This document shows, in pieces, positions 9,357 to 19,267 of a stretch of DNA of 64,000 nucleotides. How positions within the stretch are numbered: the stretch's first letter is position 1; each line of letters opens with the position of its first letter. Source of the DNA: Proteus vulgaris (GTDB lineage: Bacteria > Pseudomonadota > Gammaproteobacteria > Enterobacterales > Enterobacteriaceae); assembly GCF_023100685.1 (NCBI RefSeq), contig NZ_CP090064.1:3224001-3288000 (forward strand). The letters run 5' to 3'. The notes beneath the pieces are model-generated. The model saw only the letters and a program-made list of their open reading frames with translations, did no database searches and had not been told where the DNA came from. The position numbers and the translations under genes are program-made.

Positions 9357-9679
9357 TTTTTCATCTGTTTTTTTCTTAAAAATCCGTACTATTTAATTTA
9401 CTTATACAAAGAAGGGGATTAATTATCATTTTGTTTTTTATCGATTATTTAAGTCAATTAAGTAAGATTAGAGCATATCAAACTAGTTGTTTTCTTGGTT
9501 TTTTCATCAATATATAAAATTTTCCACTATTAAAGTGCTACAACCCACTTGTTAAACATCACGTTATTACACATTCAAATTACAAATAAATAAGTTGAAT
9601 TAAATAAATTGATTAACAAATAATCCACAAAATTACTAATGTTACTAAGATAATAAGTTGGGTATATAAAAAGGAGATA

Positions 9680-9811
9680 ATGATAAGAAATATAACAATG
9701 GGCTGGTTATTTGATAGTGATTCAGAAGAAAATAAGGAGGTAGTTGAAATGACCATACTTAAGATTATATTTATCTCTTTGTATAACCAAATTTTAAGTG
9801 TTCATTTTTAA
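9680..9811 (+). CDS. Possible small protein in the deaminase-hcp spacer
   Basis: A short frame of 43 residues (start ATG 9680; in-frame ATG 9698 and 9749). AAGGAG lies at 9671-9676, rather close to the first ATG. A perfect AAGGAGGT at 9734-9741 is ideally spaced for the third ATG, which would give a hydrophobic 20-residue peptide, MTILKIIFISLYNQILSVHF. The N-terminal part is acidic (DSDSEENKE). There is no recognisable family and it may be chance. The strong ribosome site is the only real argument. Confidence 0.25.
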   Translation: MIRNITMGWLFDSDSEENKEVVEMTILKIIFISLYNQILSVHF

Positions 9812-10238
9812 ACCAATAACAAGATAAGTCTTTTTTTGATTATTTTTGTAAAATAGACCTTAATTTTTCCTTATAAATCAACATTGTTACAATTTGAAAC
9901 AAAATACACATTTTGTTACATATTAAAAATCCATGTACATTAGAACGGACTGGCTTTAGCGAGATTTCGGACATTTACGAAAGTAAATCATATAAGCAAA
10001 TACACTTATAATAAGAAACGAAAGCATTAAATATCGCGTGAACAATTATTTTACGCTAAGTCACTTATCCTACGAGGATACAACGCCCTTTCTTTCTGCC
10101 GCTTTCTTTACTTCCTTCCAAAATTACTTAAGCTACTCTTATCAAATCGCTGTGCGCACTGGCTGATTTTTATCGAAAGGACTTCAACAAAATGATTTTG
10201 TTGAGAAACGATTATTCACTATAAATTAAGGACTTGCC
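9812..10238. promoter_or_regulatory. Upstream region of the hcp effector operon
   Basis: A spacer of 427 bases holding the hcp control region. TTGTTACA occurs twice, at 9884-9891 and 9913-9920, inside an AT-rich patch. From about 9940 the composition becomes more balanced, which could be a long untranslated leader. A purine-rich AAGGA precedes the hcp ATG. No sigma-54 signature was found by eye. Start site and regulator are unknown. Confidence 0.35.
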
Positions 10239-10757
10239 ATGCCAACTCCATGCTATATCTCTATCGAAGGGAAAACTCAAGGTAACATCACTGCGGGCGC
10301 ATTTACCGCGGAATCCGTCGGTAATATTTATGTTCAAGGTCACGAAGATGAAATGCTGGTGCAAGCATTTTCTCACGTAGTCACCGTACCGACTGATCCA
10401 CAATCGGGTCAGCCTTCCGGTCAACGCGCCCATAAACCTTTCCGTTTTACGGTGGCGCTAAACAAAGCCGTTCCTTTGCTGTATAACGCATTAGCCTCAG
10501 GCGAAATGCTGCCGAAAACCACCTTAAAATGGTATCGCACTTCAGTTGAAGGGAAACAAGAGCATTTCTTCACCACCACATTAACCGATGCGACTATCGT
10601 CAACATCGATTGCCAAATGCCACACTGCCAAGATCCGGCAAAATCAGACTTCACACAACTGATCGAAGTCTCCCTGTCTTATCGCAAAATTGATTGGGAA
10701 CACACCGTTGCAGGCACGTCTGGCTCTGACGACTGGCGCGCCCCTCTCGAAGGTTAA
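10239..10757 (+). CDS. hcp: Hcp, T6SS tube protein
   Basis: A protein of 172 residues, full length for Hcp. It forms the hexameric rings of the tube thrust from the sheath and carries effectors. Family landmarks are PCYISIEGKTQGNITAG at the N-terminus, HKPFRFTVALNKAVPLLYNAL in the middle, and LIEVSLSYRKIDWEH near the C-terminus. It leads the operon hcp-vgrG-DUF2169-rhs, the arrangement of the idr-type loci of Proteus mirabilis. Codon use is clearly more GC-rich than the flanking genes. A hairpin with a T-run directly downstream could make hcp mRNA exceed that of vgrG. Confidence 0.96.
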   Translation: MPTPCYISIEGKTQGNITAGAFTAESVGNIYVQGHEDEMLVQAFSHVVTVPTDPQSGQPSGQRAHKPFRFTVALNKAVPLLYNALASGEMLPKTTLKWYRTSVEGKQEHFFTTTLTDATIVNIDCQMPHCQDPAKSDFTQLIEVSLSYRKIDWEHTVAGTSGSDDWRAPLEG

Positions 10758-10767
10758 TCCTTCTTTT

Positions 10768-10800
10768 CACCTGCACACCAAGGTGTGTGGGTGTTTCTTT
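10768..10800 (+). terminator. Hairpin between hcp and vgrG, likely attenuator
   Basis: CACCTGCACACC pairs over 12 positions with GGTGTGTGGGTG (two G-T pairs, minimal loop) and is followed by TTTCTTT. It lies 11 bases after the hcp stop and before vgrG. As an intra-operon partial terminator it would keep Hcp, needed in large amounts, above VgrG and the effector. Confidence 0.65.
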
Positions 10801-10855
10801 GCATTTTCTTAATGGATAAAACAAGCGGTAGCTTGCTCAGTGGATATTGGAGCGA

Positions 10856-12979
10856 ATGATGTTTGCGAAAGATAAAAAAAATAATCTCACCTCTCAGCTT
10901 GGTGGATTAAAAAAGAAGGCGCTCAATAAAGCGCAGGATTTAGCGATTGCTAAAGCAACATCGACACTTTCAGCCTCTACTCAGCAAGCGCTAGCCACAG
11001 CAAAAACGGCACAACAAGGGCTTTCGCAAGCCTCGTCAATGGCCTCTCAAGCCTCATCACTTATTCCTGGTGGCGGTTTTACCGGTGGAATAAATAACGA
11101 TGATGTACCGGGACTTACCTTCTCTGAAGGATTGGCTAAAAATAAAGCCTATGCACAACTGTTAGATTCGCTATTAGGTGCGGTATCACCTTCTGGTTTA
11201 GTCTTCACTTGCCAAATTGCTGGCTTGCCTGAAAGCACCTTTCAAGTCACGGAATTTAATCTAAATGAAGGGTTATCACGTTTATTTTCACTGTCAATTA
11301 GCGCCGTCACCACCTTACCTTTTATCGATTTTCAATCGCTATTGGGTGTGGCGTCCTCGTTAACCGTTAAGCGTAATGGCAAAGAAATCCGTACTGTACG
11401 TGGGATCTTAGCCGGTGCCGTGCAAGGCAATACCGACGGTGTAAAAACGTGGTATCACTTCGATATTCGCCCTGAAATGTGGGTGATGACGCTTAATCAA
11501 GACAGTCGTATTTTCCAGCATAAAAAAGTGCCTGAGATTTTAAAAACGCTGTTAGAAGAGGCCCATATCAAAGCAGACAGCAAATTCTATCGCGATGATT
11601 TACACCAAAAACGCCCCTATACCACGCAAAAACGGGAATCTGCCTATGCGTTTTGGTGTCGTTTAGCCTTTGAAGAAGGGATTAACTTTTGGTTTGAAGA
11701 GAACCAACTGTTTTATAGCGATGAACATATGGGCATGACGGCGGGCATTCACCTTACCTATAACCCGCAAGCTGAAAGCGATATTACGGATAGCACAGCG
11801 ACCACATGGCAATACGGTGAATATCTCTGTGTGGATGAAACCATTCAAAAAGACAATAACTTTATCCGCCCTTCTTACCCATTAGCGCACCAAGCCAAAT
11901 TAGAAAAGGGCGGTCAACATAGTGTGTTCGAAAGCTATGGACGCTTTCAAGAAGATGCGCAAGGTGCCCCTTTAACGGCCATTCGTTTTGAACAACTGCG
12001 CAACGGCAGTCGTGTTGGACGCGCCAGCACCAACTGTTTTGCCTTAATGCCAGGCAAGATTTTCTCGCTGAGCAATCACCCTAGTTTAATGATGAATGAT
12101 AACTGGCAAGTTATTCAAGTTTCACATCATGGCGTGCAACCCTTGGCAGATAACAGCGGAGGCGAAGGTACACAGCTTTCTAATAGCGTCGAATTTATTC
12201 CCGGCACGCAAGAATGGCGACCGCCGCATTATTACAAACCGACGGCGGATGGTGATGAAGTTGCCACAGTGGTAGGCCCTCCCGGTGAAGAGATTTACGT
12301 CAACGAAGTGGGTGCCGTGAAAGTTTATTTTCATTGGGATCGCTATGGCAAGCCCGATCACAGTGCCTCGTGCTGGGTGCGTGTAGCAATGGGTTGGAAT
12401 GGCAATGGCTATGGTTTTTCTGCTGTACCGCGTATCGGGCAAGAGGTGATTGTCTCTTATCTTAATGGCGATATTGATAGACCGATTATTACAGGGTGCA
12501 CCTATAACGGTCGCAACGCCCCCCCGCTGAAATTCCCTGAAAATATGACCCGCACGACAATCAAAACCAAAACCCATAAAGGCGATGGTTTTAACGAACT
12601 GCGCTTTGAAGATGCGGGTGGTAAGCAGGAGATTTTTATTCATGCGCAGAAGGATATGAATACGGTGGTGCTCAACAATCGCACCACGCATGTACTCAAT
12701 AGCCACGCTGAGATCATCGATAAAAATCAAGAGATGCAGGTAAAAGGTAATCGCACTGAAACCATCAATGAAAATAACACCGAAACCGTCGGTCAGCATA
12801 AAAAAATCAGTGTGGGTAATACGTTAGCGATTGATGCAGGTGATGCCCTTGAGCTGCGTTGCGGTGCCAGCGTGTTAAGAATGGATAGTGCAGGCCATAT
12901 CACTATTAATGGTACGGAATTTAGTTTTGAAGCCTCAGGCCCGGTGCAGATCACGGGCAAAGATGTCGATATCAACTAG
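10856..12979 (+). CDS. vgrG: VgrG, T6SS spike protein
   Basis: About 707 residues. VgrG trimers form the spike tip and carry the Rhs effector. An Ala/Gln/Ser-rich helical leader of about 75 residues comes first, then the gp27-like region (VFTCQIAGLPESTFQVTEFNLNEGLS), an OB-fold gp5 segment (EIYVNEVGAVKVYFHWDRYG, then CWVRVA), and a C-terminal beta-prism (VKGNRTETINENNTETVGQHK). There is no extra enzymatic domain at the end, so it is a structural spike. ATG occurs at 10856 and 10859; GGAG at 10849-10852 fits the second slightly better. An in-frame TTG at 10847 is less likely. Confidence 0.95.
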   Translation: MMFAKDKKNNLTSQLGGLKKKALNKAQDLAIAKATSTLSASTQQALATAKTAQQGLSQASSMASQASSLIPGGGFTGGINNDDVPGLTFSEGLAKNKAYAQLLDSLLGAVSPSGLVFTCQIAGLPESTFQVTEFNLNEGLSRLFSLSISAVTTLPFIDFQSLLGVASSLTVKRNGKEIRTVRGILAGAVQGNTDGVKTWYHFDIRPEMWVMTLNQDSRIFQHKKVPEILKTLLEEAHIKADSKFYRDDLHQKRPYTTQKRESAYAFWCRLAFEEGINFWFEENQLFYSDEHMGMTAGIHLTYNPQAESDITDSTATTWQYGEYLCVDETIQKDNNFIRPSYPLAHQAKLEKGGQHSVFESYGRFQEDAQGAPLTAIRFEQLRNGSRVGRASTNCFALMPGKIFSLSNHPSLMMNDNWQVIQVSHHGVQPLADNSGGEGTQLSNSVEFIPGTQEWRPPHYYKPTADGDEVATVVGPPGEEIYVNEVGAVKVYFHWDRYGKPDHSASCWVRVAMGWNGNGYGFSAVPRIGQEVIVSYLNGDIDRPIITGCTYNGRNAPPLKFPENMTRTTIKTKTHKGDGFNELRFEDAGGKQEIFIHAQKDMNTVVLNNRTTHVLNSHAEIIDKNQEMQVKGNRTETINENNTETVGQHKKISVGNTLAIDAGDALELRCGASVLRMDSAGHITINGTEFSFEASGPVQITGKDVDIN

Positions 12980-12988
12980 GGGTTTGGG

Positions 12989-13993
12989 ATGTTAGCACAC
13001 GTTATTAACCAGACTCCTTTTCCTCATTTTTCCTTTGAAAAACTGGGGTATAAAGATGAGCATTGGCAAACTATTGCGATAAAAGTCACTTGTGATTTTG
13101 ATCCTCTCACGGGTATGTGTGACATTGCTGATGAGCAAAAACCGCTCATTATGGCGGATGTTTACCGCACAACGCCTGAAAATAGCAGTTTATTGCACGA
13201 AACAGATCTTGTGTCTTATAAACCCAATTCTGAAATTTATCTTGTGGGTACCGCCCGAACATTAGATGAAACACCTTTGGCTCAGTGGGAGACCGAGCTC
13301 TCAATAGGTCAAATACACAAGAAGTTGACTATCAGTGGCCCTCGTTATTGGGAACATCACCATGATTGGCAATTAAGCTCTCCACAGCCCATTTCTGCCT
13401 TACCGCTTATTTATGAAAATACTTATGGTGGCAAGAATAGCCATCAAAAAGCTTATGAGAAAAACCCTGTTGGTTTAGGTTGGTATGAAAGTCGCTATCT
13501 TGATAAAGCGCTTCAATACCCAGCGCCTCAAATTCACTATCCCTTTTCAGAGCAAGTCTTTCACCTGAATAAACCGTGGGAGGTTGCAGGCTATGGGCAA
13601 TATAGTCGTTGGTGGCAACAACGATCACAATTTGCGGGTACCTATAAAGACAAATGGCTCAATCACATAAAACCTTATTATCCTGATGATTTTAAGTCTG
13701 ATTTCTTTATGAGTACGCCCGTTGACCAACATCAACAAGGCTTTTTTGTGGGCAATGAACTCCTCTCACTGAGTGGTTTCTTTGCACAAACGCCTCGTGT
13801 AGATCTTGCATTGCCTAATATTGGTTTTGTCGCCATTCCTCATTTGTCTCATTCAAAAACGCCCTATGAATTATTAGAGCTAGACACAATATGTGTGTCG
13901 CTTGATGAACAAAAGCTATACCTCACATGGCGTTATCGCCAATTGATCTCGACGATGGAAAGCACTCTGCAACTTCAAGCTTATAAGTTGTAA
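12989..13993 (+). CDS. DUF2169-family T6SS effector adaptor
   Basis: A protein of 334 residues. DUF2169 proteins are encoded between vgrG and PAAR/effector genes and help place the effector on VgrG. Seen here: an N-terminal beta-rich half starting NQTPFPHFSFEKLGYKDEHWQ, with KVTCDFD and a central LPLIYENTYGGKN segment typical of the family, and NPVGLGWY shortly after. It starts 10 bases after vgrG and ends 15 bases before rhs, so it belongs to the same transcript. In Proteus idr-type operons a small gene sits at this place too. The adaptor role is inferred from family and position. Confidence 0.85.
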   Translation: MLAHVINQTPFPHFSFEKLGYKDEHWQTIAIKVTCDFDPLTGMCDIADEQKPLIMADVYRTTPENSSLLHETDLVSYKPNSEIYLVGTARTLDETPLAQWETELSIGQIHKKLTISGPRYWEHHHDWQLSSPQPISALPLIYENTYGGKNSHQKAYEKNPVGLGWYESRYLDKALQYPAPQIHYPFSEQVFHLNKPWEVAGYGQYSRWWQQRSQFAGTYKDKWLNHIKPYYPDDFKSDFFMSTPVDQHQQGFFVGNELLSLSGFFAQTPRVDLALPNIGFVAIPHLSHSKTPYELLELDTICVSLDEQKLYLTWRYRQLISTMESTLQLQAYKL

Positions 13994-14007
13994 TAAGGAT
14001 ATTACTC

Positions 14008-17000
14008 ATGACAAAAAAAATCGTCGGGAATAAAAATGCCGATTACTGCGTTATCGCCACAGGTCCTGATGTTTGCCAAGTCGGCAATATTGTTGTTCCT
14101 TTTGACAGTTTTCAGCAACTCAGTGCAGAAGAAACCTATGTTTCCACGGTACGCGTGAATGGTGTACCGACATTAACAGTGGGAAGTGTGATTAAAGGAA
14201 CACAAGGAAATACGGGGTCTGGCATTATTTCGGGCACCAGTTTAGGACGTGGAAACTGCGTTATTACTAGTGGCTCGCCAACCGTGCGTTTTTGTGGACA
14301 ATCGGCGGCTTTTCATGGCTCTGACGTCATGATGAACAACAATAATGTACCAGGTCGCCTCTATTCTGAAGAAAAAGCGCTACAAAAAGCCAATGAAGCC
14401 ACCGAGATCTCTACTGAAGTACCACCTGAAAAAAAACGTCCAGAACAGATGACCTATCGAGAACTGAAACACTTGATAGATGATTCAGACCGTGAGGCAG
14501 AATTAATTGGTGGAGAAAATTTACCTGATACCACCATAGGTGCAGGAAAAGGCTTTTTAAATGGTTTAATTAGTTTGGCTGAAACCGTTGCCAAAGCCAA
14601 TGCCGTCAGTGCCTCTTATCAAATGGAATCGCAAGCCTATGGCCCTGCAACATGGTTTATGTCAGAAGAAGGAAAACAACAATACGCAGAGACAATGACG
14701 TCACTTGCTCATGAAATGCGCAAAGAGGAAAACTTACCCCAATTTGAACGGCTAAAATACGACAACCAAGCACAAGAATCAGGTGCCTTAATAGAAGAAG
14801 TGGGTGAATACGTTTTTCTCACCAAAGCGGCAGCTGGCTTACTACAAAATGGCATTAAAGCATTACCTCGACTCATTAGAAAAGATCCACCTCCGCCGAA
14901 AGAAGTCACGGTAATAACAAAACCGCAAGGCGAAAACAGTGCCAATATAAAACCCAATAAATCCTGCAACAATAAAGCGGTCTGTGAATCCGATCCTGTG
15001 AACGTTGCCACAGGTGATTTTATTCAAGTTTGGGATGTGCTCTCCCTTTCAGGGCTTTTACCCATTTCATTACAACGAACCTATCGTTCCACAGGCTCCG
15101 CCTCTGGATTATTTGGTCCCAAATGGACAGATAACTGGTCGATATTCTTAGAAATTCAATCAGAGAATATTATTTATCACAATGAGGAAGGGACACAAAT
15201 CACCTATCCTTATACGGATAATCACCTCAATATCCGTAATACTTATTATCCCCATGTTCTGCTCTCTGGTGATACACAAGCTAATATAGGTTTATTCGAC
15301 AATCGCACCCAGTTGACGCATCATTTCAACCATATCGATGGATCTTATCGACGTCTCTCTGCCATTACAGATAATAATCATCAACGCATTGATTTTATTT
15401 ACAACGAACAACACCAATTAATCTCTGTATCGCGTAATGGTATTACTGCGCTTTATTTGGACTACCATTCTCATCAATTAAGCCATATCACCTTAGCGAA
15501 TAAGGTTATCTCTCAGCCTTTGGTGACTTGTCAGTATGATAAACAAGGTTATTTAAGTGAATGTAATGCCTACCAGCAAAATCACTTATGGCATGAATAC
15601 ACGGCTGAAGGTTTTATGTCTCGTTGGCATGATACAGACCAAACGGATTATTACCTTGAATATGACAAATACGGCAGAGCGATAAAAAACAGCTCACCCT
15701 CCGGTTATTGGTGTGGTGGTTTTATTTATGATGATGTTCATAAGATGACCACCTATTTCAACAATGAAGGAGAGCAAGCTTACTATTATTATAATGATGC
15801 CGGTCTCGTTACACATGCGATTGATGCATTAGGGCGTGAAACCAAAACACAGTGGCATAATAATCAAAAAATAAGTGAAACCAATGCATTAGGGCAAACA
15901 ACGTCTTATCTCTATCATTATGATGGCAATATTGCACAAATTACCTTTCCTGATGAGCGATCCATTGAGTATCAATATAATACTCAAGGTCAGTTGATAG
16001 AATATGTCTCCCCCTTTGGCGACAAATGGCAACTCACCTACGATAACAAAGGTAACTTAACCACAGTTACCGATCCACAAGGTCGCCAACAAGCCTATGA
16101 ATACAGCCAACATGGCGAGTTACTCAAAGCTATTCAGCCGAATGGTGCACAGTGGCACTATGAATATAACCAAGCTAATCAATTAATAAAAAGCACCAAC
16201 CCTTATCAACATAGCTCGGAATACCAAAGTGATGAGCTAGGTCGCTTACTGCAAGTCACCAATGCACTAAACCACACCACTCGCTATCAATACAGTAAAG
16301 AGCATGATGGTGTTAACGGCAGTCTCAGTGATATTTTATTACCTGATGATATCCATCAACATATTGAATATGACAGCGAACGCCGTGTTGTTGCTGTCAC
16401 CGATGGCGAAGGTAAAACTACGCGCTATCGCTATGGTCCCTTTGATTTATTACTCGCCACCATACGCCCTGATGGGACAGAAATTCGCTTTGAATATGAC
16501 TCACTCACTCGACTCAAAAACGTCATCAACGCTACCGGTGATGTCTATTCTTATGAGCGTGATAAAGCGGGTCAAATTATTCGTGAAGTGGATTTTGCAG
16601 GACGTGAAATTCAATATCGCTATGACCGCTTAGGGCGACGTATTGCGACTCGTTACCCTGATAATCATGAGCTCCGTTATCATTATGATGAGACAGGGTT
16701 AGTCACCGAACAAAGCATTTGGCTTGCCAATGATATTGAGCATAAATGCCTTTCTACAACCATTTATCAATACAATGAACGTTTGCAACTTATTCGTGCT
16801 ACCAATCCTGATTCGGTGGTGGAATTTGAGTATAACGACCAAGGGCATTTGTGTTGTGAGCGCATTAATGGACAAGAAATTAAGCACCAATGGGATGAGG
16901 AGCACGATATGCTCACCCAAACCCGCTTTGGTGAGCGTGAACTCCATTATGCTTTCGGTCAACTTCATGAACTGACCTCACTGCAAGTCAATCAACATGC

Positions 17001-18624
17001 GCCCTTGCAGTTTAGCTACAACGCACTGGGGCAAGAATTTTTACGCCAAAGCCAAGCGGGTTTTGCTAACTCGAGCCATTACACCGCCACTGGGTTATTG
17101 GCGCACCAACGTGCAGGACGAGGAACGGAGTCCTTTTTACAGTCATTACACGATAATCCGCTTCAACCACCGATGTCGACCGATGTTCATCGAGGTTATC
17201 AATACGATAAAGCCTTTAATCTGGTCAACATTGATGATGCCCGCTGGAACCGCACACAATATCGCTATAACGCCAACGACCAAATTGTTGAAACGCAATA
17301 TAGCAACCAGTTTGAATGCCAAAGTGAGAAGTTTCAGTACGATAACAACCTGAATATCACCGAGCATCAGTTTATTCCTCCTGATGCACAAGGTGCCTTT
17401 TTACAACTGGCACAACAGCAACAAAAAGGCCGTGTCACTCGCCGTATCACCGCGAAAGGCTACCAAGATTATCACTATGATATTAATGGTCGATTAACGC
17501 AAAAAGTGGTTCATCAACACGGTTTTCGGGCGAAAACCTGGTATTACCAATGGAATACCCTTAACCAACTTATCGCCTGTTTTAATCCTGAGGGGGAATG
17601 TTGGCGTTATACTTACGATGCTTTTGGCAGAAGGCTTAGTAAAAGTAAAGTGGTCGATAATCGCCCTACGCCACCTTTAAGCTCTCCCTTTAAAGATAAA
17701 CGCGTTCAGCGTGTGGATTACCTGTGGTCGGGCAACCAGATGGTGCAAGAAACCCCGCTTTATGCCGATGGCACCCCTGCTTATGATGCTCAAATTCAGT
17801 GGCTCTATCAACCCGGCGAAATTACTCCAACAGCTCGTTATCAACGTGGAAAACTGCATTATGTCGTCACTGACCATCAAGGTACACCACGCGAAATCTT
17901 TAGCGAAAAAGGCATTGTCAGCTGGGCAGGACGTTTAAATACCTGGGGACAAATGGCCTTTTGGCAATCGAATGATGATTATGTCGATAATGACCCTGAA
18001 TATACCGACTGTCATTTTCGGTTTGCCGGACAATATGAAGATAAAGAAAGTGGCTTGTATTATAATCGCTTTCGCTACTATGATAAGGACACCGGGCAAT
18101 ATATTTCACCAGACCCCATAGGATTATTAGGTGGCTTTAATCCGTATGGGTATGTGCATTGTCCAACGGGGTGGGTAGATCCGTTTGGGTTGGAAGGGTG
18201 TCCTAAATGGGATTCAAACGCAAAACGATGGCGTGATAGCTCAACAGGTAAATTCATAAAAGGAAGTGATGCTCTAGAAAATGCCTCACCTCAAGAAATC
18301 TTCAATTACGCTATGAGCCGACAAGGAATACCTTCAGGACAATACCCTACTCAATTTAAAGAGGTCTTTACCGGTGGTAATTATAAATATGAAGTGAGAG
18401 CCCACGGGATAAACTTAAATGCACCGCCAGGAAGTAATTCTGCAGTAGGCCCTATATATCGAATAGCCCGTAGTAAACAAGGCATTAACCCTACTACAAA
18501 ACAAGGTTATGGATGGGAACAAATTGATCATAATGGAAATTGGCATCATACATCAATATTGAAACCAAATAGTCCCAATTACAACCCAATTGCAGCTAAT
18601 AATACACATATACCTATACCATAG
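14008..18624 (+). CDS. rhs: Full-length Rhs T6SS effector with Ntox30-like toxin tip
   Basis: A protein of 1538 residues. Residues 1-125 are a PAAR-like DUF4150 domain (NADYCVIATGPDVCQVGNIV, then SGSPTVRF) that caps VgrG. A helical linker follows. DPVNVATGDF at residues 329-338 opens the Rhs shell, which continues as YD repeats to about residue 1365. DPIGL at 1369-1373 and DPFGL at 1391-1395 are the paired motifs at which Rhs effectors cleave off the toxin. The toxin tip, residues 1396-1538, contains YEVRAHGINLNAPPGSNSA, a GPIYRI segment, and a final NYNPIAANNTHIPIP, a pattern I associate with polymorphic toxin type 30; its activity is not established here. The core is more GC-rich than the tip, and the switch at 18193 is sharp. 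This is the only intact rhs in the window and the likely acceptor for the tips stored downstream. Confidence 0.95.
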   Translation: MTKKIVGNKNADYCVIATGPDVCQVGNIVVPFDSFQQLSAEETYVSTVRVNGVPTLTVGSVIKGTQGNTGSGIISGTSLGRGNCVITSGSPTVRFCGQSAAFHGSDVMMNNNNVPGRLYSEEKALQKANEATEISTEVPPEKKRPEQMTYRELKHLIDDSDREAELIGGENLPDTTIGAGKGFLNGLISLAETVAKANAVSASYQMESQAYGPATWFMSEEGKQQYAETMTSLAHEMRKEENLPQFERLKYDNQAQESGALIEEVGEYVFLTKAAAGLLQNGIKALPRLIRKDPPPPKEVTVITKPQGENSANIKPNKSCNNKAVCESDPVNVATGDFIQVWDVLSLSGLLPISLQRTYRSTGSASGLFGPKWTDNWSIFLEIQSENIIYHNEEGTQITYPYTDNHLNIRNTYYPHVLLSGDTQANIGLFDNRTQLTHHFNHIDGSYRRLSAITDNNHQRIDFIYNEQHQLISVSRNGITALYLDYHSHQLSHITLANKVISQPLVTCQYDKQGYLSECNAYQQNHLWHEYTAEGFMSRWHDTDQTDYYLEYDKYGRAIKNSSPSGYWCGGFIYDDVHKMTTYFNNEGEQAYYYYNDAGLVTHAIDALGRETKTQWHNNQKISETNALGQTTSYLYHYDGNIAQITFPDERSIEYQYNTQGQLIEYVSPFGDKWQLTYDNKGNLTTVTDPQGRQQAYEYSQHGELLKAIQPNGAQWHYEYNQANQLIKSTNPYQHSSEYQSDELGRLLQVTNALNHTTRYQYSKEHDGVNGSLSDILLPDDIHQHIEYDSERRVVAVTDGEGKTTRYRYGPFDLLLATIRPDGTEIRFEYDSLTRLKNVINATGDVYSYERDKAGQIIREVDFAGREIQYRYDRLGRRIATRYPDNHELRYHYDETGLVTEQSIWLANDIEHKCLSTTIYQYNERLQLIRATNPDSVVEFEYNDQGHLCCERINGQEIKHQWDEEHDMLTQTRFGERELHYAFGQLHELTSLQVNQHAPLQFSYNALGQEFLRQSQAGFANSSHYTATGLLAHQRAGRGTESFLQSLHDNPLQPPMSTDVHRGYQYDKAFNLVNIDDARWNRTQYRYNANDQIVETQYSNQFECQSEKFQYDNNLNITEHQFIPPDAQGAFLQLAQQQQKGRVTRRITAKGYQDYHYDINGRLTQKVVHQHGFRAKTWYYQWNTLNQLIACFNPEGECWRYTYDAFGRRLSKSKVVDNRPTPPLSSPFKDKRVQRVDYLWSGNQMVQETPLYADGTPAYDAQIQWLYQPGEITPTARYQRGKLHYVVTDHQGTPREIFSEKGIVSWAGRLNTWGQMAFWQSNDDYVDNDPEYTDCHFRFAGQYEDKESGLYYNRFRYYDKDTGQYISPDPIGLLGGFNPYGYVHCPTGWVDPFGLEGCPKWDSNAKRWRDSSTGKFIKGSDALENASPQEIFNYAMSRQGIPSGQYPTQFKEVFTGGNYKYEVRAHGINLNAPPGSNSAVGPIYRIARSKQGINPTTKQGYGWEQIDHNGNWHHTSILKPNSPNYNPIAANNTHIPIP

Positions 18625-18634
18625 GAGAAGATAT

Positions 18635-19039
18635 ATGACTAAAGACTACGATTTGATTAACTCGATCAAAAATCATACATGGAATGCTCCTTGGTTAGAT
18701 TTTTCTATATTTTCTTATGAAAAAGAAAAATTGATAATAGTAGCAAGTGATGATTTTTCTTATTATCACAATATGGAAATAAGGATAGACTTTCCAATAT
18801 ACATGCAAGGATATATGGAATGGAGCAGTGATATATCAGATGACTTTATTAAAGCAAATATTGAGTCAAATAAAGAAGATATAGAAAATAACACCATTAA
18901 TAGCTTAACTTTCTTTTCAGAAAATAAGCAAATGTTTACTATTATTGCAAAATCATTTTCAGTCAATTTTGATACCGTTTTTTATTATAAAAGAGAAAAT
19001 CTATTACCGCAGCAAAGGCTAGCCTACTGGATTAAATAA
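18635..19039 (+). CDS. Immunity protein for the full-length Rhs toxin
   Basis: A protein of 134 residues starting MTKDYDLINSIKN; AGGAGAAG precedes the ATG, which lies 10 bases after the rhs stop. It is soluble and acidic with several aromatic residues (NAPWLDF, YMEWSSD). I do not recognise the family. Position directly after the toxin-encoding end of rhs, AT-rich composition and small size make it the cognate immunity gene by the general rule for Rhs loci. Confidence 0.75.
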   Translation: MTKDYDLINSIKNHTWNAPWLDFSIFSYEKEKLIIVASDDFSYYHNMEIRIDFPIYMQGYMEWSSDISDDFIKANIESNKEDIENNTINSLTFFSENKQMFTIIAKSFSVNFDTVFYYKRENLLPQQRLAYWIK

Positions 19040-19118
19040 TTTTAAATTTGATGAACCAAGAAGGATTGCTTTCAACCTACTACTTTATATTTATCTAAAG
19101 CATTCTTAGCTTAGTGCA

Positions 19119-19223
19119 CTACGCTAAGAATGCCGACTGTTGTTTAATCGCTCGAATAGATTCACCATCAGATATCAATATAAAACAACCATCTAAAATC
19201 TTCATTGTAACAATATGGCTCAT
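19119..19223 (-). pseudogene. SymE-like gene remnant
   Basis: On the minus strand a 34-codon piece reads MSHIVTMKILDGCFILIS, then DGESIRAIKQQ. It matches the second half of the SymE-like frames found between later modules (VKILNGCLVLIP, then DSEDIRTIKQQ). The front half is missing or unrecognisable. It lies between the immunity gene and the next Rhs fragment and is convergent with the immunity gene. Confidence 0.6.
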
Positions 19224-19267
19224 ATCTAAATTTGCTTATTTTAGCCGTGGCTCTTTTCTCTTCATAA

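Noticed and set aside
12122..12799. A 225-codon minus-strand frame inside vgrG
   Set aside because: It is antisense to the conserved VgrG spike region, without a ribosome site or known protein pattern; a shadow frame of a GC-richer gene.
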